DNA from: an uncultured Bacilli bacterium
GTDB taxonomy: Bacteria; Bacillota_I; Bacilli_A; RF39; UBA660
DNA length: 42,576 nt
Assembly: GCA_934101225.1 (NCBI GenBank)
Contig: CAKOQK010000009.1
Coordinates: 1-42,576, forward strand
Reading direction: 5' to 3'
Part shown: positions 25,917 to 35,156 of the stretch, piece by piece
How the letters are laid out: every line of letters begins with the position of its first letter
Numbering within the stretch: position 1 is the first letter of the stretch
Program-made: the position numbers and the translations under genes
Notes under the pieces: generated by a model
Told to the model about the DNA's origin: nothing
What the model saw: only the letters and a program-made list of their open reading frames with translations
The model's database searches: none

Positions 25917-27128
25917 TTAAAATTGACGAAATTGTTGAATTTTTCTATTCTTTTTTAATTTTCTTAAAGCTTTATTTTCAATTTGTCTAATTCTTTCTCT
26001 AGTTACTCCATAATTTTTTCCAACTTCTTCTAAGGTATATTTTTTTCCATAATAACCAAATCGGAATTTAATTACTTCTAATTCTCTTTTTGTTAAATTT
26101 GTTTCATTATTTAAAACATAATTAAAATCTTGTTCGAAAAGCAACTGTTGTTGTCTTTCAGCACTGGCTGTTTCATCGGCTATAAATTCTTGTAATTCAG
26201 TGTCATCTGCTTCATCGCCTTTTCCAACAACAGTTTGATTTAAAGAAACTGATACATTCATTAAAATTATACATTCTTCTACTCTACTTTCACTTAAATT
26301 TAATGCTTTTGATATTTCTTCTGTATTAGGATATCTATTATAAAGTTCGAAAAATTCGTTTGAATATTTTTTTATTTTATAAAAATGTTCACTAATATGT
26401 ACTGGAATTCGAACGTTTCTTGATTCATTGGCAATACATCTTGTAATTGATTGTCTTATCCACCATCTAGCATAAGTTGAAAATTTCCAACCTAGTTTGT
26501 AATCAAATTTTTCAACTGCTCTTATTAAACCTTCTGTTCCAGATTGAATTAAATCTAATAAATCTACACCACGATTATTGTATTGCTTAGCTACTGATAC
26601 AACTAATCTAAGATTATGGGTAACTAGTTCATCAAATGCGGCTTTATTTCCATTTTCAATTTCATGATATAATTTTATTACTTCTTCTTTTGATAACAAT
26701 TTTGAAGGTATACTTTTTATAAATAAAGCAATTGAATCCATTTCTTCACTTGATGCATATAAATCAAAATTATCTAAATTTTCATATTCTTCTTCATCTT
26801 CTTCTGTTTCAGCAGTTTCTTTACTATTTAGGCAATAATATTTATAAGCTTTAATCATTAAATTAACAAAATAAACATTCATTGATTTTAACTTATCAAT
26901 ATTTTCTGGAATACAAACAGTAGATATCATCTTTTTAAACAATTCGTTATTTCTAATTAACATTTCAATATCAATAATATCACTTGATTCTTTTTCCACA
27001 TTAAATATAAGTTTACTATCCAATATAAATGAAATTAGTTTTTCTAAATTATTAAATGCTTTTGATTCACTATCTTCAAAATTTTCATTAATAAAATTGT
27101 TAATCATTTCTAAATTTTTATTGTTCAT
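25917..27128 (-). CDS. Sigma-70 family factor, RpoD-like
   Basis: This 403-residue protein has an acidic N-terminal part (about 1-140) and canonical regions: 2 (about 150-240, VTHNLRLVVSVAKQYNNRG, FSTYARWWIRQSITRCI, ESRNVRIPVH), 3 (about 245-320) and 4 (about 335-400, LTKRELEVIKFRFGYYGKKY and VTRERIRQIENKALRKLKKN). It is close to SigA in the DNA-contacting helices. It does not neighbour dnaG, so it may be the housekeeping factor or a second one. AGGGGAG precedes the ATG at 27128. Confidence 0.87.
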   Translation of the reverse strand: MNNKNLEMINNFINENFEDSESKAFNNLEKLISFILDSKLIFNVEKESSDIIDIEMLIRNNELFKKMISTVCIPENIDKLKSMNVYFVNLMIKAYKYYCLNSKETAETEEDEEEYENLDNFDLYASSEEMDSIALFIKSIPSKLLSKEEVIKLYHEIENGNKAAFDELVTHNLRLVVSVAKQYNNRGVDLLDLIQSGTEGLIRAVEKFDYKLGWKFSTYARWWIRQSITRCIANESRNVRIPVHISEHFYKIKKYSNEFFELYNRYPNTEEISKALNLSESRVEECIILMNVSVSLNQTVVGKGDEADDTELQEFIADETASAERQQQLLFEQDFNYVLNNETNLTKRELEVIKFRFGYYGKKYTLEEVGKNYGVTRERIRQIENKALRKLKKNRKIQQFRQF

Positions 27129-27229
27129 AATTAAACTCCCCTTTCGAAATTGACTATATTCTAGCATAAAATTGCCATTAAATCAAGAGTTTTTTAATGT
27201 TTTATATACCTATGTTCGTGTATTAACCA

Positions 27230-27256
27230 AAACAAAAAGAAGCATATAGCTTCTTT
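27230..27256 (-). terminator. Terminator of hup
   Basis: AGAAGC and GCTTCT (extended by A/T pairs) form a stem with a 5-base loop, followed by a T-rich run on the minus strand. Confidence 0.82.
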
Positions 27257-27262
27257 AACAAA

Positions 27263-27535
27263 TTAATTTAAAGCGTCTTTTAATTTGTTTCCAGCTTTAA
27301 ATGTTGGAGCAACTTTAGCAGGGATTGAAATCTTTTCTTTAGTTAAAGGATTAATTCCTTCTCTAGCAGCTCTTTCTTTAGCAGCAAATGTTCCGAATCC
27401 AACTAATGAAACTTTACCACCTTTTTTAAGTGCTTCAGTAATACCAGCAAGTGTTGCATCTAATGCTCTTAGAGCTTCAGCTTTACTCATATTTGCTTCA
27501 GTAGCAATAAATTCTACTAATTCTTGTTTAGTCAT
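27263..27535 (-). CDS. hup: DNA-binding protein HU
   Basis: A 90-residue nucleoid protein of exact family length: MTKQELVEFIATEANMSKAE at the start, the turn GGKVSLVGFGTFAAKERAAR, and the DNA-embracing arm INPLTKEKISIPAKVAPTFK. AGGAGG precedes the ATG. A perfect inverted repeat lies upstream (27566..27594). Confidence 0.97.
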   Translation of the reverse strand: MTKQELVEFIATEANMSKAEALRALDATLAGITEALKKGGKVSLVGFGTFAAKERAAREGINPLTKEKISIPAKVAPTFKAGNKLKDALN

Positions 27536-27565
27536 TTTGACTTCCTCCTATTATTAATTTTATAA

Positions 27566-27594
27566 GGTAAATTACCCTACAAATAAAATTTACC
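27566..27594. promoter_or_regulatory. Inverted repeat in the hup promoter region
   Basis: GGTAAATT and AATTTACC, perfect 8-bp arms spaced by 13 bases, 31 bases before the hup start. A TTGCAT/TAAATT pair with a 17-base spacer on the minus strand overlaps it, so a repressor could act here. A binding protein is not known. Confidence 0.45.
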
Positions 27595-27682
27595 AAAACT
27601 AGGGACAAAATGCAATAAAAAAGGGCTATTTTTTAAAAAAATATACGATTTTACTTAACAAAATTATCAAATTATCTAAATA

Positions 27683-28300
27683 TTAATCTCTTTTAAACTC
27701 TTTTGGCTCATTGTTAGATATATCTTTAATCAATTTACCCAGTTTTTTATACTTTTCTATTCCTTCTTCAGTGAAAAAAATACTTTTTCTTAAATTAAAC
27801 CAGCAATAATTATCTATTAACTTTGATATAAAGTCCCTTGATTTTTCAATATGTATAAATGTTAAAGCAGGCCATGAAGGTATTAGTTCTTTTGGTAAAT
27901 CAACTTTGTAATTACCTAAGTATATAAATTTATCTAAATCTTTTTTGGTAATATTTAGTTCAAATATATAAGTATATAAATAATTAAATTCATCGGGATA
28001 AAATATTGTTTTTCGGTTTTTTTCTGCATCATCATATGTTTCAAGTCCAATATATGGATAAAATCTTCTTTCCCATAAGATAAGTTCTTTTTTTATATAC
28101 TCTAAATTATTTATAGTGCTAAAATCTATATTATCGATAGAATCTATTATTTTGGCTCTAAACAACTTTTTAGATGTAGTACTACCATATTTTTCGCTAA
28201 AATCTTCTGCTTTTATAAAAAGAAAATATTTTCCATCAAATTCCTTATTATAATTTTCAATCTTAATAGCAAGCGTATCGCCTTCATTTAATTTTATCAT
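27683..28300 (-). CDS. Hypothetical protein
   Basis: I do not recognise this soluble 205-residue protein. It starts MIKLNEGDTLAIKIENYNKE, has a compact N-terminal beta-rich part, then a mixed part rich in aromatics (LWERRFYPYIGLETYDD, SWPALTFIHIEK) and a helical end. The start pattern recalls small immunity-type proteins such as Imm26, but the match is too weak to claim. It lies alone between hup and spoIVA. Confidence 0.55.
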   Translation of the reverse strand: MIKLNEGDTLAIKIENYNKEFDGKYFLFIKAEDFSEKYGSTTSKKLFRAKIIDSIDNIDFSTINNLEYIKKELILWERRFYPYIGLETYDDAEKNRKTIFYPDEFNYLYTYIFELNITKKDLDKFIYLGNYKVDLPKELIPSWPALTFIHIEKSRDFISKLIDNYCWFNLRKSIFFTEEGIEKYKKLGKLIKDISNNEPKEFKRD

Positions 28301-28359
28301 TTTTAGACTCCTTAAATTAACTAATATAAATATATCATATTTTTGTATTTAAAAAATAA

Positions 28360-28388
28360 AAAAGACAACACTTTAAAATGTTATCTTT
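28360..28388 (-). terminator. Terminator of spoIVA
   Basis: AAAGATAACA and TGTTGTCTTT form a stem with one G-T pair around an 8-base loop, then a T-run on the minus strand. Confidence 0.8.
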
Positions 28389-29865
28389 ATAAAACTATTG
28401 CTATTAAGTTATTTGATCCTTTATTAACTATTTTAGTAACTGTGTTAGATAATTTATATCTAGTTGCTTCTGGCATCATTGATAATTTGGCTTCTATTCC
28501 CTCTTTAACAATGACATCTAAACTACGGCCAAATATTTCACTTTTCCAAATGCTTGATGGATCTTTTTCATAATCCTTCATTATATAGTTTATTAATTCT
28601 TTACTTTGCATTTCAGTTCCAATAATAGGCTCGAATGTACTTTCTACGTCGACTTTCATTAAGTGAATTGAACTAGCAAGGGCTTTTAATTTAACACCAT
28701 ATTTAGAACCTTGCTTAATTATTTCTGGAGTAGATAGCTTCATATCTGATAAGCTTGGATAAACAATACCATAGCCTGTTGCTTTAGCCATTTTTAAGGC
28801 ATCTTTAACACTTGATATTTCATCTTTACCACTAGAATAATCCATAAATATTTTAAGAAGATTTCCTTTGTTTAAAGTAATACCTCCAAGTAATTCTTTT
28901 AAAGTTTCATTATATAATTCATTTGATGAATCTAAATTTAATGTGACTACGCCTGTTTTAGTATTAACATTAGAAATATAGGCTTTATTTATATATTTAC
29001 TATCTTGATAATAACTAATTATTTTATCAGCATCTTTAAGTTTGCTTATACCATCTACGCTTTCTCTTAATTTAGTTATATATTCTTCTTTTATTGGATG
29101 ATCATTATTTAACATATGAACCCATGATGGAATATTAATTTCAATATCTAAAATTGGGAATTCATATAGGGCTGTTTTTAAAATTTCATACATATCCTTT
29201 TCATTCATTTTATCAACGTTAACAGGAAGAACAGGAACATCATAATTATCAGTTAAACTTTTAGCCAGATTTCTTGTTTCTTCTTTTTCGGGATGAATTG
29301 TATTTAAAATAACAATAAATGGTTTATTAATCATTTTAAGTTCAGTTATAACTTTTTCTTCAGTACTAGTTATTTCTCCTCTAGTAAATTCACCAAATGA
29401 GCCATCTGTTGTCATGACTATTCCGATGGTAGCATGATCTTTAATTACTTTTTCAGTACCAATTTCAGCGGCCTCCATAAATGGGATTTCTTCATCATAC
29501 CAAGGTGTTTTAACCATTCTAGGGTTTCCTAACTCATCCTCGTAACCATTTGCACTTTTAACTACATAGCCAACACAATCTATTAGTTTAACATTGGTAG
29601 TAAATTCATCTATTTTAATATTTGCTCCTGATGATGGAATAAACTTAGGTTCCATGGTCATAATTGTTTTACCGGGAGCTGATTGTGGGGATTCATCTAT
29701 GCATCTTTTCTTTAAATCTTCATCTTCAATATTGGGTACAATAAAATTCTCTATTACTTTTTTAATAAATGTAGATTTACCAGTTCTAACTGCTCCAACA
29801 ACACCTAAATATATTTCTCCATTTCCCCAAGTTGAGATGCTACTTATTATCTCTTTCTTTTCCAT
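28387..29865 (-). CDS. spoIVA: SpoIVA spore coat morphogenetic ATPase
   Basis: This ATPase polymerises on the forespore surface and forms the basement layer of the coat. With the ATG at 29865, which follows GAAAGGA at good spacing, the protein is 492 residues, the same length as in B. subtilis. It opens with a TRAFAC-type GTPase-like domain: Walker A GVVGAVRTGKST, SAPGKTIMTMEPKF, and VKLIDCVGYVV. A long middle region follows. The C-terminal part ends SNTVTKIVNKGSNNLIAIVL, typical of the family. A SigE-like promoter lies upstream. Confidence 0.96.
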   Translation of the reverse strand: MEKKEIISSISTWGNGEIYLGVVGAVRTGKSTFIKKVIENFIVPNIEDEDLKKRCIDESPQSAPGKTIMTMEPKFIPSSGANIKIDEFTTNVKLIDCVGYVVKSANGYEDELGNPRMVKTPWYDEEIPFMEAAEIGTEKVIKDHATIGIVMTTDGSFGEFTRGEITSTEEKVITELKMINKPFIVILNTIHPEKEETRNLAKSLTDNYDVPVLPVNVDKMNEKDMYEILKTALYEFPILDIEINIPSWVHMLNNDHPIKEEYITKLRESVDGISKLKDADKIISYYQDSKYINKAYISNVNTKTGVVTLNLDSSNELYNETLKELLGGITLNKGNLLKIFMDYSSGKDEISSVKDALKMAKATGYGIVYPSLSDMKLSTPEIIKQGSKYGVKLKALASSIHLMKVDVESTFEPIIGTEMQSKELINYIMKDYEKDPSSIWKSEIFGRSLDVIVKEGIEAKLSMMPEATRYKLSNTVTKIVNKGSNNLIAIVL

Positions 29866-29886
29866 TCTCATTTTCCTTTCAATTAA

Positions 29887-29914
29887 AATGTATGAATGTA
29901 GTAAATATTTATGC
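29887..29914 (-). promoter_or_regulatory. SigE-like promoter of spoIVA
   Basis: On the minus strand CATACATT matches the SigE -10 consensus (CATACA-T) and GCATAAA, 13 bases upstream, is a partial match to the -35 box. In B. subtilis spoIVA is a SigE gene, so mother-cell control appears conserved. Confidence 0.65.
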
Positions 29915-29917
29915 AAG

Positions 29918-29945
29918 AAAAAACTAAGTTTATTACAACCTAGTA
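29918..29945 (-). terminator. Possible terminator of the HipA-like gene
   Basis: ACTAGG and CTTAGT pair (one wobble) across a loop and are followed by TTTTTT on the minus strand. It overlaps the gene's stop codon and ends just before the spoIVA promoter. Confidence 0.5.
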
Positions 29946-30888
29946 TTATTTATAGATGTTAATTTATTATAAATCGGTAATAAAACTTTTTCATATTTAT
30001 ATTTTAAAGCTTTCATATAAAAATCTTTTTGAATTTTACTCAAAACAGGTAGCTTATTATATTTTTCTGGCAATTCATTAAATATTGCTTGAATATCTAA
30101 TAGATTTATTTTTGGAACAATTCTCAAAATAGCTTCATTGCAATCTTTATTAACCATAGATTCTATAAATTTTAAAGGATTTATAGGTTTACCATTTTGT
30201 CTATATATAGATATTGCACTTTCATAAACAGATTGCTTAAATTTAAACTCATTATTATAAATTATATTTAATTTTGTATCACTTGCTTTATTAAAGAATG
30301 CAGCACCATTATCATAAACTGGAGCAATTCTTAATTCTTTTGTTTCTCTATCTACAACTAATCCCCAGTTACCTTCATTTCTATCATTATTACCTATAAA
30401 AGCATCTATCACAAACATATCCCAAAATCTTTCTTTTAACTTTATATTGGATTTGAAATATGAATTTTTCTCCATGATTATTAAAATTTCCTCTAAATTA
30501 TTTCCTGAATCAATAGATGAAGAAGATGAAATTTTTTCAATTTCTTTTTCTATATTTTCATCATATTCATTTTTTATTGAATTATAATCAAAAATTACTT
30601 CTTTTGAACTTAAAAAATCTTTACATGCTACCACAACTTTTCCATTAGCAATACCTAGTTTCGTTTTATGAGTATTTAAACCAATTGATTCATATATATG
30701 TGATCCTAAATACTCTGAAATAGGCGTAGTAAATAAGATAGTCCCTCTACATTCATGCTTTTAGTAGATTTAGGATATTTTAAAAACCATTTTTCACCAT
30801 TAATAAGAATACCTTTTTTGCTTCCACCATGGCCACCATAACTAATACCACTTAAATTGAAATTGTCAAATTCTTCTAATTTAATCAT
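29933..30888 (-). pseudogene. HipA/CtkA-like kinase with a one-base frameshift
   Basis: Joined across the shift, this encodes about 318 residues of a HipA-type serine/threonine kinase, close in size to H. pylori CtkA. The N-part has the glycine loop YGGHGGSKKGI and the ATP Lys in EKWFLKYP. It runs to a premature TAG after LRLFQSI. In the next frame the reading resumes as SEYLGSHIYESIGLN and VVACKDF. The C-part has the catalytic IGNNDRNEGNWGLV and metal-binding APVYDNGAAF. The region length (956) is one base short of a multiple of three; the lost base lies near 30731..30736, in an A/T run. The ATG at 30888 follows GGAGG. It may be inactive, or an assembly error. Confidence 0.85.
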
Positions 30889-31141
30889 ATAATCCTCCAT
30901 ATTTTTTTAATAATGTTTTGTAATCTCCTTCCGTTATATGATTTCTAAGCAAATATGATTTTGCCTCAATTTCTAGCATATCAAATTTTATGTCGTAATT
31001 AAACCAATCGCCTTCTTTATCATATTTTTCTAATTCAGTTATAATTTCTTGAAGCGTTTTTGGTAGTTTAGATATATCATATTCAATATTATAATCATAT
31101 AATGGTTTAACAGTTTTAAAAGGATCTTTATTATTTTTCAT
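30881..31141 (-). CDS. Small partner protein of the HipA-like kinase
   Basis: An 86-residue acidic protein starting MKNNKDPFKTVKPLYDYNIE with the segments LPKTLQEIITELEKYDKEGD and a C-terminal LLKKYGG. It overlaps the kinase start by 8 bases. Proteins of this pattern are, from memory, often encoded just before CtkA-like kinases in gut bacteria. An antitoxin or accessory role is inferred only. AGGAGGG precedes the ATG. Confidence 0.65.
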   Translation of the reverse strand: MKNNKDPFKTVKPLYDYNIEYDISKLPKTLQEIITELEKYDKEGDWFNYDIKFDMLEIEAKSYLLRNHITEGDYKTLLKKYGGLYD

Positions 31142-31221
31142 CTTACCCTCCTATTAGAGTATATCAAATATTTTCATAATTAAACATAGCTAGTTATAAA
31201 TTACAATAATTATCGCAATAA

Positions 31222-32046
31222 TTATTTTTTTCTAATCAATGTCTTTTTTGAAGATTTTATTAAATCATTAGTGCCTATAGTAACTATTCCTCTTTTTATA
31301 CCATCTTGAATTAAATTTATTTGTTTTTGCATTATATGAATATACATTTCAAAATTAGGCCAACTGTTACTATATATATTTTTATTATATTTACCTTCTC
31401 CATCATTTATATCAAAAAGTCCCGAGTTGTAATATTCTCTATCTCTTGCAAATTCACTTGATGAGAAAAATTCATTGGCAAAATTTTCTTTAATTAATCC
31501 ATTTTCATCGAAATAATTTAAACCAATTGGTGCCTCAGTAAAGTAAATATGATTTAATTTTACTTTTTGACCTCTTTTTCTTATTTCATCAATAAAATCT
31601 TTGCCAATAAGTAAATTACGATATTCTTGATAATGTCTATCATAAAATTCTTGTCCTTTATGTTTAATTAAAGCATTTAATATTTCTCTTTTTATTTTAG
31701 ATTCTAATGTTTTATTTAAAATGACGTAATATGCCAAAAGAAATTCTGAATAAGCCATATATCCTATATAATTATTCGGATTGCATATTACAAATATATC
31801 TGATGATATCATATTGTATAAAAAGTTAAGTTCTAAATTAGCTATATCAGTTTCTTCTTCGCCTTTGAATTTAATGCTTCCTTCATCATCTTCTTTTGGC
31901 TCCCATTCTTTATTAGGGGCTACAACGTTTATGCCTTTATTTTCTAAACTTAATATTAAATTTTGAATTTCTAACCAGTACTTTCGATAACTTCCTCCAA
32001 TGGTTGCAGTAGTTTCTTTATTATAAAAATCTCTATATAAACTCAT
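31222..32046 (-). CDS. Nucleoside deoxyribosyltransferase-like protein
   Basis: A 274-residue soluble protein. The N-terminal half has ATIGGSYRKYWLEIQNLI, NKGINVVAPN and SSDIFVICNPNNYIGYMAYSEF. This resembles the Rossmann-like nucleoside 2-deoxyribosyltransferase fold, in which the final segment ends in the catalytic Glu. The C-terminal half is not recognised and contains a helical end. The ATG at 32046 follows AAGGG; the longer frame to 32097 lacks a site. Substrate unknown. Confidence 0.6.
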   Translation of the reverse strand: MSLYRDFYNKETTATIGGSYRKYWLEIQNLILSLENKGINVVAPNKEWEPKEDDEGSIKFKGEEETDIANLELNFLYNMISSDIFVICNPNNYIGYMAYSEFLLAYYVILNKTLESKIKREILNALIKHKGQEFYDRHYQEYRNLLIGKDFIDEIRKRGQKVKLNHIYFTEAPIGLNYFDENGLIKENFANEFFSSSEFARDREYYNSGLFDINDGEGKYNKNIYSNSWPNFEMYIHIMQKQINLIQDGIKRGIVTIGTNDLIKSSKKTLIRKK

Positions 32047-32053
32047 TATATCA

Positions 32054-32074
32054 ATCCCTTTGTGCGTTATTTTA
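32054..32074. promoter_or_regulatory. Small inverted repeat over a possible -10 box
   Basis: On the minus strand GTGC, then TAAAAT within the loop, then GCAC, directly before the ribosome site of the deoxyribosyltransferase-like gene. A repressor site over the promoter is possible; the arms are only 4 bp. Confidence 0.25.
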
Positions 32075-32099
32075 GCACTTTTTTTAAATTTTTGCATTA

Positions 32100-32126
32100 A
32101 AAAACTATTAAAAGGAGACCTCTTAA
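32100..32126 (-). terminator. Probable terminator of the Tad operon
   Basis: AAGAGG and CCTTTT pair (one G-T) across a 3-base loop, followed by AATAG and TTTTTT on the minus strand. Confidence 0.5.
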
Positions 32127-32150
32127 CAGTTCAAAAGTAATTTAATATAA

Positions 32151-32843
32151 TTAGCTATTTATAATATTAATGACTAGTGGAGATATAATTATTAATAGAA
32201 TTAAAGGAATAAATATAAATACACTAACTAAACTTATTTTTATAGGCATCTTATTGATTCTAGCTTTAGTATCTAGTATTAGTTTATCAGATAAATAAGA
32301 TAACTGATTAGATAATGATTCAACAATATTACTTCCATAGATATTTGATTCTACTAAATTTAGGATAATATTATTTACAGTATCAGAAGGTATTCTTAGC
32401 TTTAAATCATCAAGTGCTTCATTTAAACTTTTACCTAATGAGACATCTTCCATTACTTTATTAAATTCCTTAGATAAATCATTATCAATATTGTTACTAG
32501 TTAATTCTATTGCATTGCCTAAATTAGTACCTGATTCTAAATTCAAACTTAATATTTGAAAATAAAATATTGATTCTTTTTCAAGTTTTTTAGCTCTTTT
32601 TAATAAGGGATAGTCAAAAAAGAAATATTCCATAGTTTTAAAATAAATAACTACTATAATTAAAGAAACTATTATGTTTATTTTTGTTAATATTAAAATA
32701 AGAAAAATTAATAATGAAATAATAAAATGACTTAATAATAATTCATCAACATTATAATTATGAGATAAACCAAATAATTTATTTTTTTCCTTTATCCTTT
32801 TTATAGTTTTTTTTGTATATATACGACTTACTAAACTATTCAT
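32151..32843 (-). CDS. tadC: TadC-like type II secretion F-domain protein
   Basis: One of two inner-membrane platform proteins of a Tad pilus/secretion machine. The 230 residues have membrane segments at about 30-70 and 205-228, and the central F-domain helices (ESIFYFQILSLNLESGTNLG, then VSLGKSLNEALDDLKLRIPS). It overlaps tadB by 8 bases. Confidence 0.85.
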   Translation of the reverse strand: MNSLVSRIYTKKTIKRIKEKNKLFGLSHNYNVDELLLSHFIISLLIFLILILTKINIIVSLIIVVIYFKTMEYFFFDYPLLKRAKKLEKESIFYFQILSLNLESGTNLGNAIELTSNNIDNDLSKEFNKVMEDVSLGKSLNEALDDLKLRIPSDTVNNIILNLVESNIYGSNIVESLSNQLSYLSDKLILDTKARINKMPIKISLVSVFIFIPLILLIIISPLVINIINS

Positions 32844-33816
32844 AATCCACCTTCAATATTCTTTTTATAATTAAAATATAACTTATATATAAAATAATAA
32901 TTAATGATATTATTGCTATTCCAATTGGATTTGTTATTAATGGTGCAAAATAATCAGGACTAATTATTAAAAGGACAGTGGTTAATAATATAGGCATAGC
33001 AAGTAAGCAATAATAAACTAGTTTAGATGATGCGGTCATACTATTTAATTCATCTTTTAATCTTTTATTATTGGTAAATGAATTTTCAATATTAGAAAAT
33101 ACTCCAACTAGATTACCTCCAGTTAAATTAAGTAGAGATAATGTACTAGTTATATATTTAATATCTTCTACTTTTGCTCTTTCATAAAATCTATCAAAAA
33201 CATCTTTTAAGTCTAAACCATATTCTAAGTCATAACTTATTTTAGCAAATTCTTCTTTAATTGGGCCTGATAAGTCTTTAACAACCATATCAACTGCTTG
33301 GGTTATATTGTATCCTGATTTAAAGGCATTATTCATAATAACTATAGCCTTTAATAAATCATTTTCAATTAATTTATTTCTTCTATTTATTTCTATATTT
33401 AAAACAACATTATAAGTATAATAACTTAATAACATAATTAATAATAAAAACATTATATTAAAGCTATTTTGAAATAAACTATATAAAACATATAAGATTC
33501 CACAAATCATTGATATACAAAATTTAGTAGCTATAATTGAAATACCATTATTATCTTTATAGACATATTTATTAAATTTTTTAGATTTATTTTTAAAATA
33601 AGCGGATTTACTTAAGATATTAATTAAAATATTTTTAAACTCTAAATAACTATTGTAGAAATAGTCACCAACACTAATTGATTTATCTTTATTATTTATA
33701 GTATATTTATTTATTCTAGAACTTAATTTTAAAGATTTATTAAGTTTAATAGTATAAATAATTATAAATAATAATAGTAAGATAAGAATTAATTTGACTA
33801 ATATACTTAAGCTCAT
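32836..33816 (-). CDS. tadB: TadB-like type II secretion F-domain protein
   Basis: A 326-residue membrane platform protein with an N-terminal helix, two central helices (about 95-135), the F-domain (LLKAIVIMNNAFKSGYNITQ, then LEYGLDLKDVFDRFYERA) and C-terminal helices (about 265-320). It lies between tadA and tadC as in other Tad loci. Confidence 0.87.
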   Translation of the reverse strand: MSLSILVKLILILLLLFIIIYTIKLNKSLKLSSRINKYTINNKDKSISVGDYFYNSYLEFKNILINILSKSAYFKNKSKKFNKYVYKDNNGISIIATKFCISMICGILYVLYSLFQNSFNIMFLLLIMLLSYYTYNVVLNIEINRRNKLIENDLLKAIVIMNNAFKSGYNITQAVDMVVKDLSGPIKEEFAKISYDLEYGLDLKDVFDRFYERAKVEDIKYITSTLSLLNLTGGNLVGVFSNIENSFTNNKRLKDELNSMTASSKLVYYCLLAMPILLTTVLLIISPDYFAPLITNPIGIAIISLIIILYISYILIIKRILKVDYE

Positions 33817-33830
33817 ATTTATTTTCCTTT

Positions 33831-35156
33831 CTATTTAAAGATATTATCTAGGGTATCTACTCCTCTTGGTTTTAATATGTCATAAACGTGTGGTTTTTTA
33901 CTTGTTTTAATATATTCTCCATTTTCTTCTCCAGTTTTAGTTATACCTTTTTGTTTAAATTCAAAGATAGTATTTAATTTAATTATATCTCCATTAAAAC
34001 CTACTACTTCAGATATATTGGTTATTTTTCTTTTACCATCATGCATTCTTTCAATATTAATTACTAAATCAATAGCATTATCAATATATTCTCTTATGGC
34101 TTTAACAGGAATATCAATTCCACTCATTAAGACCATGGTTTCTAACCTATTTAAGGCATCTTCGGGACTATTTGCATGAAGAGTTGTAAGTGATCCATCG
34201 TGACCTGTGTTCATAGCTTGTAACATATCAAATGCTTCTTTGCCACGACATTCTCCAACAATGATACGATCTGGTCTCATTCTTAGGGCATTTATAACTA
34301 AATCTCTAATTGTTACTATAGAGCTATTATTATAATTCATTGTTCTTGTTTCTAAACTAATAACGTGTTCTTGTTCTAATTTTAATTCAGCAGCATCTTC
34401 AATTGTTATAATACGTTCATCATTACCGATAAAAGAACTTAAAATATTTAAAAGAGTTGTTTTACCACTACCAGTTCCACCACAAACAATTATATTTAAC
34501 TTTCCTCTTACGGCTCCTTCTAAAAATAAAGCCATGTCATTGGTTAAACTACCAACTCTAAGTAAATCACCAATATGAGTCATATTTCTTTTAAATTTAC
34601 GAATAGTCATAACTGGTCCATTTACTGATAAAGGAGGAATAACTGCATTAATACGTGATCCATCTTTTAATCTTGAGTCAACCATTGGGCTTGATGAATC
34701 AATGGTTCTTCCTTGAGGTCCAATTAATCTTTGAATTGTTCTAATAATATGATCATTGTTAATAAATGAAACACTAGTGTCTTTAACTATTTTACCATCT
34801 ATTTCTACATAAACATCTTTAGGTCCATTTACCATTATTTCACTTATATTATCATCTGTTAATAGCTCAGTAATAGGACCATTTCCACTTACTTCATCTT
34901 CAATTAAATTATAGATATGATTTCTTTCAACATTTGTTAGATCATATCCTTCAAGACATTTATCTACTTCATTATTTATAAAGTCACTTAATTCAATTCC
35001 TTCAGGTATTTCAGTATCAACTAAGTGTTCTATTATTATTTTTCTTAATTTATCTAATAATTTCTTATCAGGAAATACTTCATAATCAGATACCATACTA
35101 TCTTGATAATCATTAGGACGAGTAAAATCAAAAGATTCTAATAAAGTTTTCTTCAT
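33831..35156 (-). CDS. tadA: TadA/CpaF secretion ATPase
   Basis: This is the hexameric motor of the Tad system. The 441 residues include an N-terminal domain (LLTDDNISEIMVNGPKDVYV), Walker A IVCGGTGSGKTTLLN (about 223-237), the Asp box ITIEDAAELKLEQEHVISLE, Walker B ALRMRPDRIIVGECRGKEAF and the His box TLHANSPEDALNRLETMV. All catalytic elements are intact. The gene follows tadZ with one shared base. Confidence 0.96.
   Translation of the reverse strand: MKKTLLESFDFTRPNDYQDSMVSDYEVFPDKKLLDKLRKIIIEHLVDTEIPEGIELSDFINNEVDKCLEGYDLTNVERNHIYNLIEDEVSGNGPITELLTDDNISEIMVNGPKDVYVEIDGKIVKDTSVSFINNDHIIRTIQRLIGPQGRTIDSSSPMVDSRLKDGSRINAVIPPLSVNGPVMTIRKFKRNMTHIGDLLRVGSLTNDMALFLEGAVRGKLNIIVCGGTGSGKTTLLNILSSFIGNDERIITIEDAAELKLEQEHVISLETRTMNYNNSSIVTIRDLVINALRMRPDRIIVGECRGKEAFDMLQAMNTGHDGSLTTLHANSPEDALNRLETMVLMSGIDIPVKAIREYIDNAIDLVINIERMHDGKRKITNISEVVGFNGDIIKLNTIFEFKQKGITKTGEENGEYIKTSKKPHVYDILKPRGVDTLDNIFK

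Noticed and set aside
27285..27557. 90-codon plus-strand frame opposite hup
   Set aside because: It is the antisense of a well-conserved HU gene with no ribosome site.
30706..30900. Separate 64-residue gene before the kinase C-part
   Set aside because: It is the N-terminal half of the kinase cut by the frameshift, not an independent gene.
33891..33910. Third copy of the element near 2222..2262
   Set aside because: Only part of the motif occurs, inside tadA coding sequence, so it is a chance match.
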